64,000 nt of DNA from Odobenus rosmarus divergens (GCF_000321225.1 NW_004451524.1:538015-602014), one strand, 5' to 3'. Numbered from the stretch's first letter, positions 36,103 to 48,836 are shown. Numbers and translations: made by a program. Notes: generated by a model from the letters alone, not told the origin.

Positions 36103-38892
36103 ATTTTCAGTAATCAAAAAACAACCAATAAACAAAACTCCAGGACCAAATGGCTTCACAGGTGAATTATACCAAACATTTAAAGAAGAGTTAATACCTA
36201 TTCTACTCAAACTATTCTAAAAAATAGAAGAAGGAAAACTTCCACATTCATTCCATGAAGACATATCATCCTGATATCAAAACCAGATAAAGATATTACC
36301 AAAAAAAAAGACCAAAAAAAGAACTATAGGCCAATGTCTCTGATAAACAAAGATGCAAAAATCCTCAACAAAATACTAGCAAACCAAATCCAACAATACA
36401 TTTTTCTTAAAATCACTCACCAAGATCAAGTGGGATTTATTCCCGGGAAACAAGGGTGGTTCAATATTCACAAATTAATCAATGTGATACAGCACATCAA
36501 TAAGAGAAAGGGTAAAAACCATATGATCGCTTCAATAGATGGAGAAAAAACATTTGACAAAGTACAACCATTCATGATAAAAAAAAAAAAAAAATCCCTC
36601 GGCAAAGTAGGTTTAGAGGGAACATACTTCAAAATGATAAAGGCCATATATGAAAAACCCACAGCAAACATCATACTGAATGGGGAAAAACTGAGAACTT
36701 TTCCCCCAAGGTAGGGAACAAGACAAGGATGTCCGCTCTCACCCCTTTTATTCAACACAGTAATGGAAGTCCTAGCCATAGCAATTAGACAACAAAAAGA
36801 AATAAAAGGCATCCAAATTGGTAAGAAAGAAGTGAAACTTCCACTATTTGCAGACGACATGATATTATATATAGAAAACCCTAAAGACTCCACCAAAAAA
36901 CTACTGGAACTGATAAACAAATTCAGTAAAGTCACAGGATACAAATCAATGTGCAGAAATCTGTTGCATTTCTATACATTAATAATGAAGAAGCAGAAAG
37001 AGATATTAAGAAAACAAGCCCATTTACAATTGCGCCAAAAACAATAGGATACCTAGTAATAAACCTAACCAAAGAGGTGAAAGACCTGTACTCTGCAAAC
37101 TACAAAACACTGATGAAAGAGATTGAGGATGACACAAAGAAATAGACATTCCATGTTCATGGACTGGAAGAAAAATACTGTTAAAATGTCTACACTACCC
37201 AAAGCAATCTACACATTTAACGCAATCCCTATCAAAATATCAACAGACCGGGGCGTCCGGGTGGCTCAGCTGGTTAAGCCTCCAACTCTTGATGTCGGCT
37301 CAGCTCATGATCTCAGGGTGGTGAGACTGAGCCCCACATAAGGCTTCACGTGGGGCATGGAGCTTGCTTAAGATTCTCTCTCCTCCTCTCCTTCTGCCCT
37401 TCCCCCTACCACTTGTGCATGCTGTCTAAAAAAACACAAGAAAAAAGAAAAGCTAGAGGTACTGCAATTCCAGACTTTAAGTTATATTACAACACTGTAG
37501 TAGTCGAAACAGTATGGTACTGGCACAAAAATAGACACACAGATCAATGGAACAGAATAGAAAACCCAGAAATGAACCCACAACAAAATGGTCAGTTACT
37601 CTTTGAAAAGGAGGAAAGAATACCAAATGGGAAAAAGTCTCTTCAACAAATGGTGTTGGGAAAACTAGCCAGCAACATGCAAAAGAATGAAACTTGATCA
37701 CTTTCTTACACCATATACAAAAATAAACTCAAAATGAATTAAAGACCAAATATGAGACCTGAAGCCATAAAAATCCTAGAAGAGAGCACAGGCAGTAAGT
37801 ACTCTGACATGAGCCATAACAACATTTTTCTAGATATGAGGCAAGGGAAATAAAAGCAAAAATAATCTACTGGGACAATGTCAAAATAAAAAGCTTCTGC
37901 ATAGCGAAGAAAATAATCAATAAAACTAAAAGGCAGCCTACTGAATGGGAGACAGTAACTGCAAATGATGCATTTGATAACAGGTTAGTACCCAAAATAT
38001 AGAAAGAACTTATAAAACTCAACACCCAAAAAATGAATAATCCAACTAAAAATAGGCAGAAGAAATGAACAGACATTTCTCCAGAAAAGACATCCAGATG
38101 GCCAACAGACACATGGAAAGATGCTCAACATCACTCATCATTAGAAAATACCAATCAAAATTACAATGAAATATCATCTCACACCTGTCAAAATGGCCTA
38201 AAATCAAAAAGACAAGAAATAACGTGTTGGCAAGGATGTGGAGAAAAAGGAAACCTCTTACACTGTGGGTGGGAATGCAAACTGGTGCAGCCACTGTGGA
38301 AACAGTATGGAGGTTCCTCAAAAAGTTAAAAATCCAGTAATTTGCACTACTGGGTACCTAAAAAATACAAAAACACTGATTCAAAGAGATACATGCACCC
38401 CTATGTTTATAGCAGCATTATTTACAATAGCCAATTTATGGAAGCAGCCCAAGTATCTATCAATCAACGAATGGATAAATAAGAGGTGGTACAGATATAC
38501 CATGGAATATTATTCAGCCATAAAAAAGAATGAAATCTTGCCATTTGCAACGTCATGGATGGAGCTAGAGTATAATGCCAAGTAAACAAATCAGTCAGAG
38601 AAAGACAAATAGCATATGATTTCACTCATGTGTCGAATTTAAGAAACAAAACAGATGAGTAAATCAAAAAGAGAGTGAGACAAACCAAGAAACAGACTCT
38701 TAACAATAGGAAACAAACTGATGGTTACCAGAGGGGCAGGGGGTAGAGGGATGGGTGAAACAGGTGATGGGGATAAAGAAGTGCACTTGTGATGAGCACT
38801 GGATGAGGTATGGGATTGACCAATCACTATATTGTACACCTGAAACTAATATAACACTGTATGTTAACTATACTGGAATTAATAAAATAAAA
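36103..38892 (+). mobile_element. L1, 5'-truncated, about 2.8 kb, plus strand
   Basis: It starts within ORF2 at the reverse transcriptase (AAAACTCCAGGACCAAATGG, matching the T-P-G-P-D-G region) and runs to the 3' UTR and an AATAAAATAAAATAAA tail. An 11-base target-site duplication TAAAGGCACTG flanks it (36092-36102 and 38893-38903). The catalytic [15 protein letters not shown] block is readable at about 36847-36891, but frames change several times (36334-36714, 36763-37047, 36951-37145) and a SINE splits it. It is inactive. Confidence 0.93.
37250..37449 (+). mobile_element. CAN-SINE inside the plus-strand L1
   Basis: The head GGGGCGTCCGGGTGGCTCAG, a CT-rich block and an A-rich tail interrupt ORF2, which resumes with GGTACTGCAATTCCAGAC. 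No clear target-site duplication is visible. The insertion is younger than the L1. Confidence 0.93.
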
Positions 38893-39499
38893 TAAAGGCA
38901 CTGCTCTTTCCTGTAACAGATGCATAAATGAGTAGAAGAATAGTGTGTCATGTTATGCACTCTTTGTACAATTTTTAAGCCTATCATTTTTAACAAAATT
39001 ATATGCAAGCCTGGATACAAACTTCCTAGCATTTTATGTTCCTTTACATAAAAACAGGAGGGACAATATGAAGGGATGGATACCACATGGAATTCCCAGA
39101 TGACACACAAGTAGAGTTTTAATAAGAAATTCATGGTTTGCATAATTCTTGAGAGATGATGCTTTCAAAAAAAGAAAAAAAGCTTTTTGCTTTTGCTATG
39201 CTGACATCCTATATCTTTAGAATAAAAGATGTGTCTAGGTCAATAAATGAGCTGAGAAAAAGCCATCAGGAAACATCTCTAGATCAGAAGTCATGACCAA
39301 ATCACTTAGAGCAAACCTTTCCTTCTTTAGCTCATTTCCTCTCCTCAGCCCCTTTGGCCAGCCTTTTTCTGTATCCTTCAAAGAGCTCCCTTTCTCTACT
39401 TCTGTTTAAAAGCTAATACAATTCTCTCCTCTTTTACTTTTCATTCTCCGTGTACTGCATTTCTCATCCCTGTGGCTGCAATGATTAGCTTTTTGTTTT

Positions 39500-39740
39500 T
39501 GGATGATGACGCCTGAATCTTTATTTTGAGCTCTGCCTTTCCTTTGAAATCTGTATCCCAAATCCTGAATGTTTCCTATACATCTATTCATGGATGCCCT
39601 ATAGATATCTCAAGCTCAACATTCCAAAACTGGATGCCTTACCTCCTGTCAGAACCAGATGGCCACATCATTTCAATCTTTGCTCAGACTGAAATCTTAA
39701 ATCACTTCTAATTATTCCCTTTCAATAATAGAAAAAGAAA
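39500..39740 (+). mobile_element. L2 LINE fragment
   Basis: GATGCCCTATAGATATCTCA, AGCTCAACATTCCAAAACTG and GGATGCCTTACCTCCTG follow the L2 ORF region near its 3' part. It is strongly diverged. Confidence 0.6.
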
Positions 39741-41021
39741 TCTCTAATGTGTAAAAATTGCCAAATCTGGTCATTGTTACCTCCAAAGTGATTTTCATTG
39801 TAGCCTTTGCTTTTCAGGATCCCTACCTTGGTTTGAGCCCTTCTTAAAAACTTACTCTCTTTATTTGTTAGTTGCTAGGGATATAAACTTGAACTGAGTA
39901 AGTGAAAGAATGAAAAGACATGAAAGCACTTGAGGGATCTTAGTGAGGGGGCACTGGCAGGGCTCGGTGATCTGTGGGTACCCCTTTCGATACCAAATGC
40001 TGGAAGGGCAAGAAGAAGTTTATAAAGTCAAGGATGATAGCTTGGAAAACCCTCTAAATGGTGACGCTGACAGTAAAGTCATCAGTGGAAGGGAAATTTG
40101 GAAGATGTAAAACGGAAGGAACAGGAATCCTGAGGAAGCTTGAAAGATATAGGAAACCGTGGACTGATTCACTTTAGAAAAGAGGGACAGCTCTTCCAGG
40201 ACGGTGACAACGAAGGAAGCAAGGCCAGTGGGATTTGGCTACATGTATAGGCTTTGGGGAGGAGGACAGGAAATTGTGTTCCTGCCTGACATCCTACCCT
40301 TCTGGAAATCTTCAATATGTGCCTCTTAAAGAGCCAATCTATTTTTGTCACTGTTCCCAGAGTTGCTTTAATAAAAGCAAGTTGAATAATTTTTCTGGTA
40401 ACAAAAGGAATCCTTTTAGGCAGGGCATTTAACACAACTTCAATTTGGCATTGGAGGCACTGGAGTCTCAGAAAACAGTGCATTTTTCTACGAAGTCTAT
40501 TCTCATTCTTCACAATTTCACTTGAATGATGTATATTCCTGTGCCCCTCACTCAGCCAGGACTTTCTTTCCTCCACCTTTCAGCACCAGCTCAAATAGCG
40601 CCTCTCCCACAGGCTGCCTTGTTACTTACGAGAACTTGGTAATGGGAAAGAATAGTCTATTTACATTTGTTAAATTAATAACTAAGAATCAAACTGCATA
40701 TCAGAATATCATTGTCGTATTTAAATCCAACCTTGTAAAAACTTTTGTGAGCTGGTCAGACATAAAAGTGAGGCTTGCCATTAGCTGAACTGTTACCCTT
40801 CAAATATGGCCAAACTCAGAGCAACAGAACCAAATTAGATGCTGAGATGACTTCAGGAGGCCAAAGGTCTGTAAGAATTTTGCTTTCTACTAACAAAGTA
40901 AAAGGATGGACTTTTTTAATGAGGAAAGTTGACATTTCAAAGTATCTTAAACTCTCTTTTTGCCATTTATTTTATAAAAAATAGCTCGGATTAATTCTCA
41001 TCAATCTTTTTTTTGGAGTAT
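39741..41021. other. Intronic stretch without recognisable gene
   Basis: Short ORFs (40169-40576 minus, 40522-40788 plus) lack motifs I recognise. The 40560-40630 part resembles a generic L2/MIR-type stretch but cannot be assigned. Confidence 0.4.
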
Positions 41022-41032
41022 CTGAAATGCTT

Positions 41033-41237
41033 TTTTTTTTTTAAAGATTTTATTTATTTATTTGACAGAGAGAGAGACACAGTGAGATAGGGCACACAAG
41101 CAGGGGGAAGCGGCAGGCAGAGAGAGAAACAAGCTCCCCGTTGAGCAAGGAGCCCAACACGGCGCTCGATCCCAGGACCGCAGGATCATGACCTGAGCCG
41201 AAGGCAGACGCATAACGACTGAGCCACCCAGGCGCCC
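41033..41237 (-). mobile_element. CAN-SINE
   Basis: Reversed tail with a 10-base T-run, an arctoid body and the end CACCCAGGCGCCCC. A perfect 11-base target-site duplication CTGAAATGCTT flanks it (41022-41032 and 41238-41248). Confidence 0.96.
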
Positions 41238-41513
41238 CTGAAATGCTTCTTGAATTCCAATGAATAAATGAATATTTGGTGAATGTTGATTTAATAAAGT
41301 GTCTCAATTAAATATCCTAACATTTAAGTTATTGTGGTTTATGTGTAGATTACAAAGCAGTGAGATCTTATGTTTTTGAACAGTCTAAACACTATTAAAC
41401 TTTCTTGCTACCCTTTAAAAATAGGAAGAAGGCAGAAATAAAAGATTAAAAAATTGAATCCAGGAGGGGTTATGAAATTTAGGACATTTCTAATTCTTAA
41501 TAAAAACTATGAA

Positions 41514-41742
41514 GGGGGGGGTGCCTGGGTCCCTCAGGTGGTTGAGCATCTGACTCCAGATTTCAGCTCAGGTCATGATCTCAGAGTTGTGAGATCAAGC
41601 CCTGAGTCGGGCTCCCTGCTCAGCACAGAGTCTGCTTGAAATTCTCTCTCCCTCTCCTTCTGCCCCTCTCCCCACTCACACACAGGCACACGTTCTCTCT
41701 CTAAAATAAATAAATTAAACAAATAAATAAATAAAATCTTTA
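41514..41742 (+). mobile_element. CAN-SINE
   Basis: A G-run and TGCCTGGGTCCCTCAGG head, a CT-rich block and a long AAATAAATAAATAAAATC tail. A 12-base target-site duplication with one mismatch (41502-41513 AAAAACTATGAA and 41743-41754 AAAAACAATGAA) flanks it. Confidence 0.95.
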
Positions 41743-42059
41743 AAAAACAATGAAAGCACATGGAAATAGAAGAATATGAAGTACGACCTTCTTTAAAATC
41801 TCTAAATGCCATCCCTCATAACAAAGAATATAGAATTTATCTCCCTAATCACACAGACTGGTTACGATTTTCAGTACTAGACCACACACAAACTTCTCAG
41901 AGAAAGCTATTATATACAAGGAATTATCAGTATTGCTCTATTCACCACGAATACCCACTATTCATGAACCAAATGTGATCACTATATCCACTAGTGCATA
42001 CGTAGTCAAAAGAAATGTTAGGAGTGACTCTGGATCACTAGTTATAAATAGAAGTTGCC

Positions 42060-42230
42060 CATGTGCTTCCCTGTCCTGACTCATTTGATTCTCACAACAA
42101 GCCTATGAGATGGAAACTACTATTTTTCCTCATTTAGACATGAAGAGACTGAGGCAAAGGGAAGTAGTCCTTTGTAAAAGGTCACAGAGCTAAAATCAGG
42201 CAAACCCTGAACACTGTTGACCCCGGAGCC
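42060..42230 (-). mobile_element. MIR SINE
   Basis: TGATTCTCACAACAAGCC, TATGAGATGGAAACTACTA, AAGAGACTGAGGCAAAGGGA and AAGGTCACAGAGCTAAAATC give the MIR core in antisense order. Confidence 0.75.
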
Positions 42231-43203
42231 CGTTCTTCATCACAGATGACATGGCTTCCAACTTCAGAAGTTTCCTTTTTATGAAACAGGAAGTTGACAC
42301 ATGAGCAGGTGACGTATATTATATGCGGAACTGAAACAGGATATACACTACAGAAGTTTAGGATCTGGACAGTGTTGCTGGCTGAGTGATTAGCAAAACA
42401 GAAACATTCCATTTACGTTCTAGGGTAGGATTCTGAAAGGTCAAAATGAAGGGCTGGAGCATTCCAAGCAGAGGAATGATACGAGGGCAGACAGATGCAA
42501 GGCACATTTTTCAGAATGGCAGTAATTGGACTGAAGGGAGAGAGAGGGCATGGAGAGGGCAGTGGTCATTAAGGCAGGAAAAGAAAGTGGATCCAAAATG
42601 CAGAAAGTCTTTCATTCAAAGCTAAGAAAACAACTGTCAAAGTTTCAGCATCTGAGGACCACTTAGTGTGTGTTTTATGGTGCGCACACGTGTGGATCAC
42701 CAACTTTAGATAAATTAGTATCAAAAAAGACAATCTACAATTTTAAATGTATAGAATAAACAATATTTAGGATCACTAATAATATGCATGCTTATTCACA
42801 GTGTTCTACAAGAAAATATTATTTGCAATCTTTTACCAGGCTATACACAGCTTAATGATGGATAGCTTGATCTGTTTGCGCCACTTACATAGCCAGCTGC
42901 TTTAACTTCACACTCTTGATAGTTACTCAATAAAATATTTTAACTCCTATTTTTAGGTCACTGAGAAAAACAGAAGATTTTGTGGATCTGTCAGAGATTT
43001 CTGGATATTTTGATAAAAGATAGACACTGAATGGTGGGCTGTTCTTCTTTTAGCATAAAATCCAATAGCATGTCAACCAACATGTCCAACCCCAAAAACT
43101 GGAAGTTTGAATGTTTCAACTTCGGATATACATTCTTAATATACTTACTTGTATTTGGTTCTAGAAACAAGTTTTTTAAACTATGCTAAAGAACTTACAT
43201 GTG

Positions 43204-43415
43204 CAGGGGCACAGTTGGTTAACCTTCTGACTCTTGGTTTCAGCTCAGATCATGATCTCAGGGTCGTGGGATCAAGCCCCATGTCAGGCTCTGCACTGGG
43301 TGTGGAGCCTGCTTAAGATTCTCTCTCTCTCTCTCTCTCTCCTTCTCCCTCTGCCCCCCCCAACTCATGCTGTCTCTCTCTAAAATAAATAAATAAATCA
43401 TTTAAAAAAAAAAAA
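43204..43415 (+). mobile_element. CAN-SINE with a deletion in the head
   Basis: The head reads GGGGCACAGTTGGTTAAC, about 14 bases shorter than usual, which removes the box A region. The body, a (TC)n run at 43321-43341 and an A-tail of 15 bases follow. A perfect 16-base target-site duplication AAAGAACTTACATGTG flanks it (43188-43203 and 43416-43431). Confidence 0.95.
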
Positions 43416-43431
43416 AAAGAACTTACATGTG

Positions 43432-46400
43432 TATTGTGAGTATACAAAAAAACATAAATATACATATATATTTTTAAGCAACAATCACGGACTGGGAACA
43501 CATCAAACTCTTGGCTCAGGTCTTTGCATTGCAGTCCAATTTGTAAAAGAAATTCTAATATTCCTTCCCAAGATCATTATATTTTGACTCTTAGGAGACA
43601 AATTCAGGTAGGTGGTATGCTATTAAGTGTTTAATATGTTGTTCTCTGGGGAGGGTGCAGGGGAGGGAGCCCTGCTTTGTAGCACTGGTCAATTCCTGTG
43701 GTGTAAATGCTCCCCCAGTAGCAGATTTCAAGCTCCCAATTTGATAGTGCTGAGTTGGGAAGAGCTGCTGACAGTGGGCTCCCACAAGCCAGCAGGTTAT
43801 TGACCACAGCTCAGATGAGCTACTTGAGCAATGCAGCTAGAATCATATTGCAGTTACAAATTTCTCACTTACAGCCTCGGGTATGAAAAATGCATTTTTT
43901 TACCCTAACTCAATCTAATTTTCTCTCTTGAGTTTCTATTCTGTCTAATGTAGAAAATCAATCTAATCATTTCTGAGGATCTCGGGCCAGTTCATGGATT
44001 ACTCAGTCGATTCAGGATTTTATTTCTGTCACCTTTGGCTTCCAGATGCTTACTGGGGTCTGTTTCCCTTCCTGCCAGCCCTGGGAGCAGGGGACAGGAA
44101 GACACATGCAGTCATATGTCCCCTCTGTTGTCACCTGCTAAGGGTTGGTCAGGACCTGCTTTATCACAGCATCTGGATGTTCTTCCTCCCACCCCAGGTG
44201 TGACCTTTTGCCCACACCCACCTCTCCACTCCCTACCTCTTACATTCGTTCTTAGCACCCACGGTAGCTCCTGGTTCTCCCCACATGCCATCTGGGGCCG
44301 CCGTGGGGTCTCTGCCACACTACCACGTCTACACTGCAGCAACAGAATGATGTGGTGACTTGTCTTGGGTGGGCAGGCTCCCCTCCAACACCCACTCTAC
44401 TCACAGCCTTCACATGCAGATACCTGAACGTGAATGAAGGGCTCCGTGACATTTCCGACTGTGGACTTAATCTCAGGCAGGACTTCAGGGAAAACGAGCC
44501 TTCACACTTGGTGGCTCATGTCCAACCCTCTTCCTACTTTTCCAAACCTTCCTCCTCTCTTCCCCTCAGTGGGATACAGGGCAAAGGGATTCCTTCAGGC
44601 TGCTCATTGCTCCTTCAGATCTTCTATATCCTAGACCTCAAAGGTACCCACTTAGCTATGTTCCCAAGGTGTGCAGTGACCCCCTTTCCTTAAGCCTTGG
44701 ATGGTATGTGCCTCTCTGAGCTGGGGGAGGAGCTGAAGGACGGGGTGGGGGGAGGTCCTATCCATTTCTGCTCCCCAAATCATGCCCCACACAGAAATAT
44801 CTCTGAAGGAATTATTATTGCCATTAAAAATGTCTTTATGTCTTCCTTCATTATAGGAATTTATGGGCTCACCTTTCCTAACATTAACCAGTGTGCTTTA
44901 ATGCAGAAACTACTGCCCACTTGTTTGCACAATACACTGAAAAGAACTCCCTACCCCCCACATCCCAGTGGCCATAGTTTGGTAAGACCGTAACACTGAG
45001 ACCTGCTCCTGTCTGCCAACCATCTTCCGTGAATGGAGTCCCTCCTGTCTATCCACTGCCACCTCAACCCAGCCCCACCGCATTCTCCAGTCTGCAAGAT
45101 GGCAACTAGATGACCCCAAACAGGAGGAAAAAATGTTTTCTCCCGCAGTATGGGTCACTAAGGCGAACCAGACTGAAGGACTGATGACTGGTTTTGCTCT
45201 TATAAAGGCAAAAGCAGGATTAAAACTTAGAAATCAAAGTAGTTCTTACATGGAAGAAAGCAGGAGTTGGCTAGCATTTTCTCAGAATAGTTACTCTTCC
45301 ACATTTAGAGCCACTAAAAAAATACAAGTTTTGACAGTGTCTTTTGATAGAGGAATTCTGCAAACAGCTTATTCTACTTTGCTCACCATCATATCAATAA
45401 TGAGATGGTTTTTTGGTTTTTTGTTTTGGTTTGGTTTGGTTCTTTTGCTATAAGGAGTGCAGCTTGGACGCATATGTAGTTCTGTTCTTTTTCACGACAG
45501 AAAAAATTCATAACATTCAGATTAGAAACACTAGTTTATTTCCTTGTTATAATGTGTAACTCTCTTTTGATATTCCCTAGTTGAGACATTATTCTCATTT
45601 CTGTTGGCTCCTTGAGCATACTTAAGAGAGTTGATTTGTCTACTAGATCCAATATCTCTGCTTTTCTATCCAGTGCTTTCCTCATTTAGATGCTTGTATG
45701 AAATCACCACATTCAAATATTCACATATCCCAGCTTGTGTGTTTTATTCTTTGTACTAAAATCATGGTCACTCCTTATGTTTATGAAATTGTTCAAATTT
45801 CTATTTCTTACTTTTTTATTCTATTTATACTATTATGCATCAATGAGCTCTTTATATGTGTTTGTGCTAATCATAGAATTAATACCATATAGTACTTATT
45901 AGGTTTATTTAAATAATTAGATTTGTAGAACAAATATAAGCAAGAACACACAAATTAAGCAAAGATGGGTTAGTTAAGGGAAACTATACTCTGTTAGTAA
46001 ATGGTAGACAATTCATAGATTATCTTACTATTTAACCTGAAAAAAGTTTATGAATATTTTTTTCCTCTTTCCTTAAAACTACCAAATTATCTGCTCAACC
46101 ACTGCAGAGTATTAGCTGGACTTTAGAAAGCACATTCAGAAACACCCATTTGTGCAATGAAGGTGGGGTTGAAAAACCTTAAACAGGCAAAAACAAGGTC
46201 ACAACTGCAATTGAAAATTTATTTTTATTGAGGAAAGCCTCAAAATTGCATGAGCAGTTATGGGTCTATTAAAATAACCTTGGTTAGAAATCCAAAACTG
46301 CACTAGGGTAGTAGCAATAGACTAGAATAGACAGATTGCAAACCATGCATCCACACACAGAACTTATCATCTTCAGGAGGAGGGATCAAGAGAGAAATAA

Positions 46401-46458
46401 AAGGTGATTCTAAGAATGTTAAGCCATGGTGATTAAGATAACCACCAGGAACCAGAAA
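43432..46458. other. Unassigned intronic stretch, GC-richer at 44000-45150
   Basis: 44000-45150 is clearly richer in G and C than its surroundings and has overlapping short ORFs on both strands (for example 44035-44358 and 44352-44693 plus, 44910-45158 minus). No protein family, splice-site pair or repeat family is recognised. 45150-46458 is AT-rich again and quiet. Confidence 0.4.
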
Positions 46459-46473
46459 AGAAAAATAATTACA

Positions 46474-46688
46474 GGGGCGCCTGGGTGGCTCAGATGGTTA
46501 AGCGTCTGCCTTCGGCTCAGGTCATGATCCCAGGGTCCTGGGATCGAGCCCCACATCGGGCTCCTGGCTCAGCAGGGAGCCTGCTTCTCCCTCTCCCTCT
46601 GCCTCTCTCCCTGCTCATGCTTTCTCTTCTCTTTCTCTGTATCTCTGTGTCTCAAATGAACAAATAAAATCCTTTAATAAAAAAAAAA
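46474..46688 (+). mobile_element. CAN-SINE, near-consensus
   Basis: The head GGGGCGCCTGGGTGGCTCAG is intact and followed by TGGTTAAGCGTCTGCC, so the tRNA-derived box regions look good. An A-tail of 12 bases ends it. A 15-base target-site duplication with one mismatch lies at 46459-46473 and 46689-46703. It is one of the youngest SINEs here. Confidence 0.97.
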
Positions 46689-47483
46689 AGAAAAAGAATT
46701 ACAAGCAGAAGCTGGTTTGGAGGTGATATATTTAACTTAAGATATGTTGAGCTTTTCTGTAAAGACAAGACATCTCGTAGGCAGCTGGAAAATTCCAGCA
46801 GGCAGTTGAAAATATAAGAAAGGAGATTGTTAGACATGTTCCTCCTCCAGCACAAATGTGGGAATTGTCTGCACAGGCCTCCTTCTGAGGCCCTGACAGT
46901 GGACCAGCCTGTTCTAGGAGGGTATGCACAACGCCAAGGTCAAGGAAGAAGCTTTGGAAAAACCCACATAAACATTCTCATTTTAGCACAGAGTCTCTGA
47001 TCCTGTTTTTCATTTTTATACAGTCAGATATTTTTATATAGTCTATTAAATCAGTTATATTCTATATGGCCAATTATATAGTCCATCTTACATGTGTCCC
47101 TTTTATATTCTCTTGTTAATATTCATTACATGTCAACTTTTTTAAAAAAGGTAAAAAAGATAAGAGAAAAATAACAATCCTTAAATCACTTAAATAGGAT
47201 TTGGGGCTAGCTTTCTACTTAAATTATTAGACCTTTAAGGACCTGACAATTCCCAGTGAGGGAGAAAATCTTTGATATAAAGTCCTATTTGAGAAGAAAC
47301 ATAGAGAAAGCCTTACATAATCATGTAATTTTTCCACATCTTTTCTCATGGAATTACATCTGCAGGGCAGTCTTCAAAGGGGTTACATTTAAAAATCAAA
47401 TGAGATAATTTATAGGAACAGGTTTTAAATTACAGATCATTAGAGAGACGATGATAATGATAGATAGACACAGAATATATGAA

Positions 47484-48445
47484 GTGATGTCAGCAACATG
47501 GCAGAATAGGAAGTCTCCTGCTCATATGCCCCCAGAGCAACAATAATTTGGCAGCCCTCCATGGACAAAAATGCCTTCATGGGAGCCCTGGGACCCAGGC
47601 ACAGGCCAGGAGCAATTCTGCCCTCCCAGGGTCCCACCGGGAGACACACCCAACTGCACCCGTGGAGGCAGACCCTCCAATTTCCATCGGGAAGAAGATC
47701 CTGAAACAGCTCTGTAACTGGGCTCTGACCCTCCCAGCTGCTCCTGGAGCAGTTCTGCCAGTGTGGGGACTGGCTCAGCCCCTCACTGCCAGATCAGGAA
47801 GCAGTCCTGCCGGTCCTCCAGGAGCCTGACCCCAGAGGTCAGCCCTCAAACCTCGGTCTGACTGTGGATCTTGAAAGGGTCCTGCACCCCATTCTAAACC
47901 CTGCCAGGGGCAGTCCGGAAGCAGTCCTGCCCACTCAGGCACATGGAGGGAGACACACCCACTCACGCCTCCAGAGGTAGGCTTGCCTACTTTGATCCTA
48001 GTAGACCCCGAAGTGGCCCCATGATTTGGCTCCAGCCCCTTTTAGCCACAGTCCTTGAGTAGCCCTGCCCCACCCAGAAGTCGGGCAGGAGACATGTTCT
48101 TCCATGCCCTTGAAAGCTGGCCTACAGACCTTGGTCCAAGCTGTGGACCATTTGAATCAGTTCCAGGCCCTCTCAGACACAGTCTGGGACTAATCCTGCC
48201 TTCCCAGGGACCTGTCCCGTGATGCTCCTTCAAATACAAACTACAAGGCAAGGTTCTACAGATCACAAAAAATCAGATAGACATGATACCACCAAAGGAC
48301 ACTAATAAACTTCCAGCAACTCACCCCAAAGAAATGAAGATCTACAAACTGCCTAATAAAGAATTCAAAATAATCATCAGAAAGCAGCTCAATGAGATAC
48401 AAGACAACACAGACAACGAAACAAAATCAGAAAAACAGTGTATGA
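47484..48445 (+). mobile_element. Old L1 5' UTR and start of ORF1
   Basis: It opens with GTGATGTCAGCAACATGGCA GAATAGG-type L1 5' end sequence. Then about 750 bases of GC-richer 5' UTR with repeated short phrases (CAGTCCTGCC, AGCCCTGCCC) follow, and after this an ORF1-like start at 48283 (MIPPKDTNKLPAT then KEMKIYKLPNKEFKIIIRK), a lysine- and glutamate-rich coiled-coil beginning. The element breaks off at about 48445. The family looks older than the one at 60758. Ends are approximate. Confidence 0.75.
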
Positions 48446-48834
48446 ATAAAATGAGAAGTTTAACACTTCTGAGCAGCCTTATTGAGATGCATCTCAGAAC
48501 TTTCCACCCTAAGGACATTTTATGCATCCCTTTTTTGTCCTCTGTTGCTCAAGATTGGCCTCACAGGCAGGTACTACTCCCCATACTCCACTATCAGAAT
48601 TATAATGCCCCGTGGATTCTCTGGGAGCATCAAGGTTGCCATGGGCAGGAAGTTTCAGGTAAGTGGTACAATCCCAGAGGAGGCCCTTCTACACCTGTTA
48701 GAAGCTGGACTCGCTCCTTACCTCACTGGCTGGAGAAAGAGGTATGGCTGAGAGGATCTAAGTGTCACCCAAGACGTGTCCAACAGATTACAGCACATTT
48801 CTAATTACCACAGTCTCTAATAAAAGTGGATACA
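48446..48834 (+). pseudogene. Retrocopy-like insert of unidentified origin
   Basis: This stretch between two L1 parts resembles neither of them. It ends with AATAAAAGTGGATACA, and the bases following the later L1 insertion (50069-50082) are a pure A-run. Before that insertion the order was therefore polyadenylation signal, 10 bases, poly-A, which is the layout of a processed RNA copy. The two open frames (48482-48751 and the end of 48283-48804) overlap, and neither gives a protein I recognise. No target-site duplication could be fixed at the 5' side. It may also be a non-coding RNA copy or a 3' UTR. Confidence 0.4.
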
Positions 48835-48836
48835 AT

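Noticed and set aside
36468..36944. 158-codon minus-strand ORF
   Set aside because: It is the antisense of the L1 reverse transcriptase region, whose sense frame is recognisable (FADD block). It is not in a 5' UTR like the ORF at 61000.
34397..38892. Single L1 insertion with twin-priming inversion
   Set aside because: The minus-strand part has its own 3' UTR and its own flanking duplication, and both parts cover the same ORF2 region. Two insertions are needed.
44035..44358. 107-codon ORF in the GC-richer island
   Set aside because: Overlapping ORFs on both strands are expected from the composition, and no domain is recognised. The island itself is kept as an observation.
46474..46550. tRNA-like sequence in SINE heads
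   Set aside because: The CAN-SINE head derives from tRNA-Lys, but it continues into the SINE body and lacks the 3' half of a tRNA, so it is not a tRNA gene.
47548..47829. 93-codon plus-strand ORF, Pro- and Ala-rich
   Set aside because: It lies in the GC-rich 5' UTR of an old L1 and has no family match. The short phrase repeats explain the composition.
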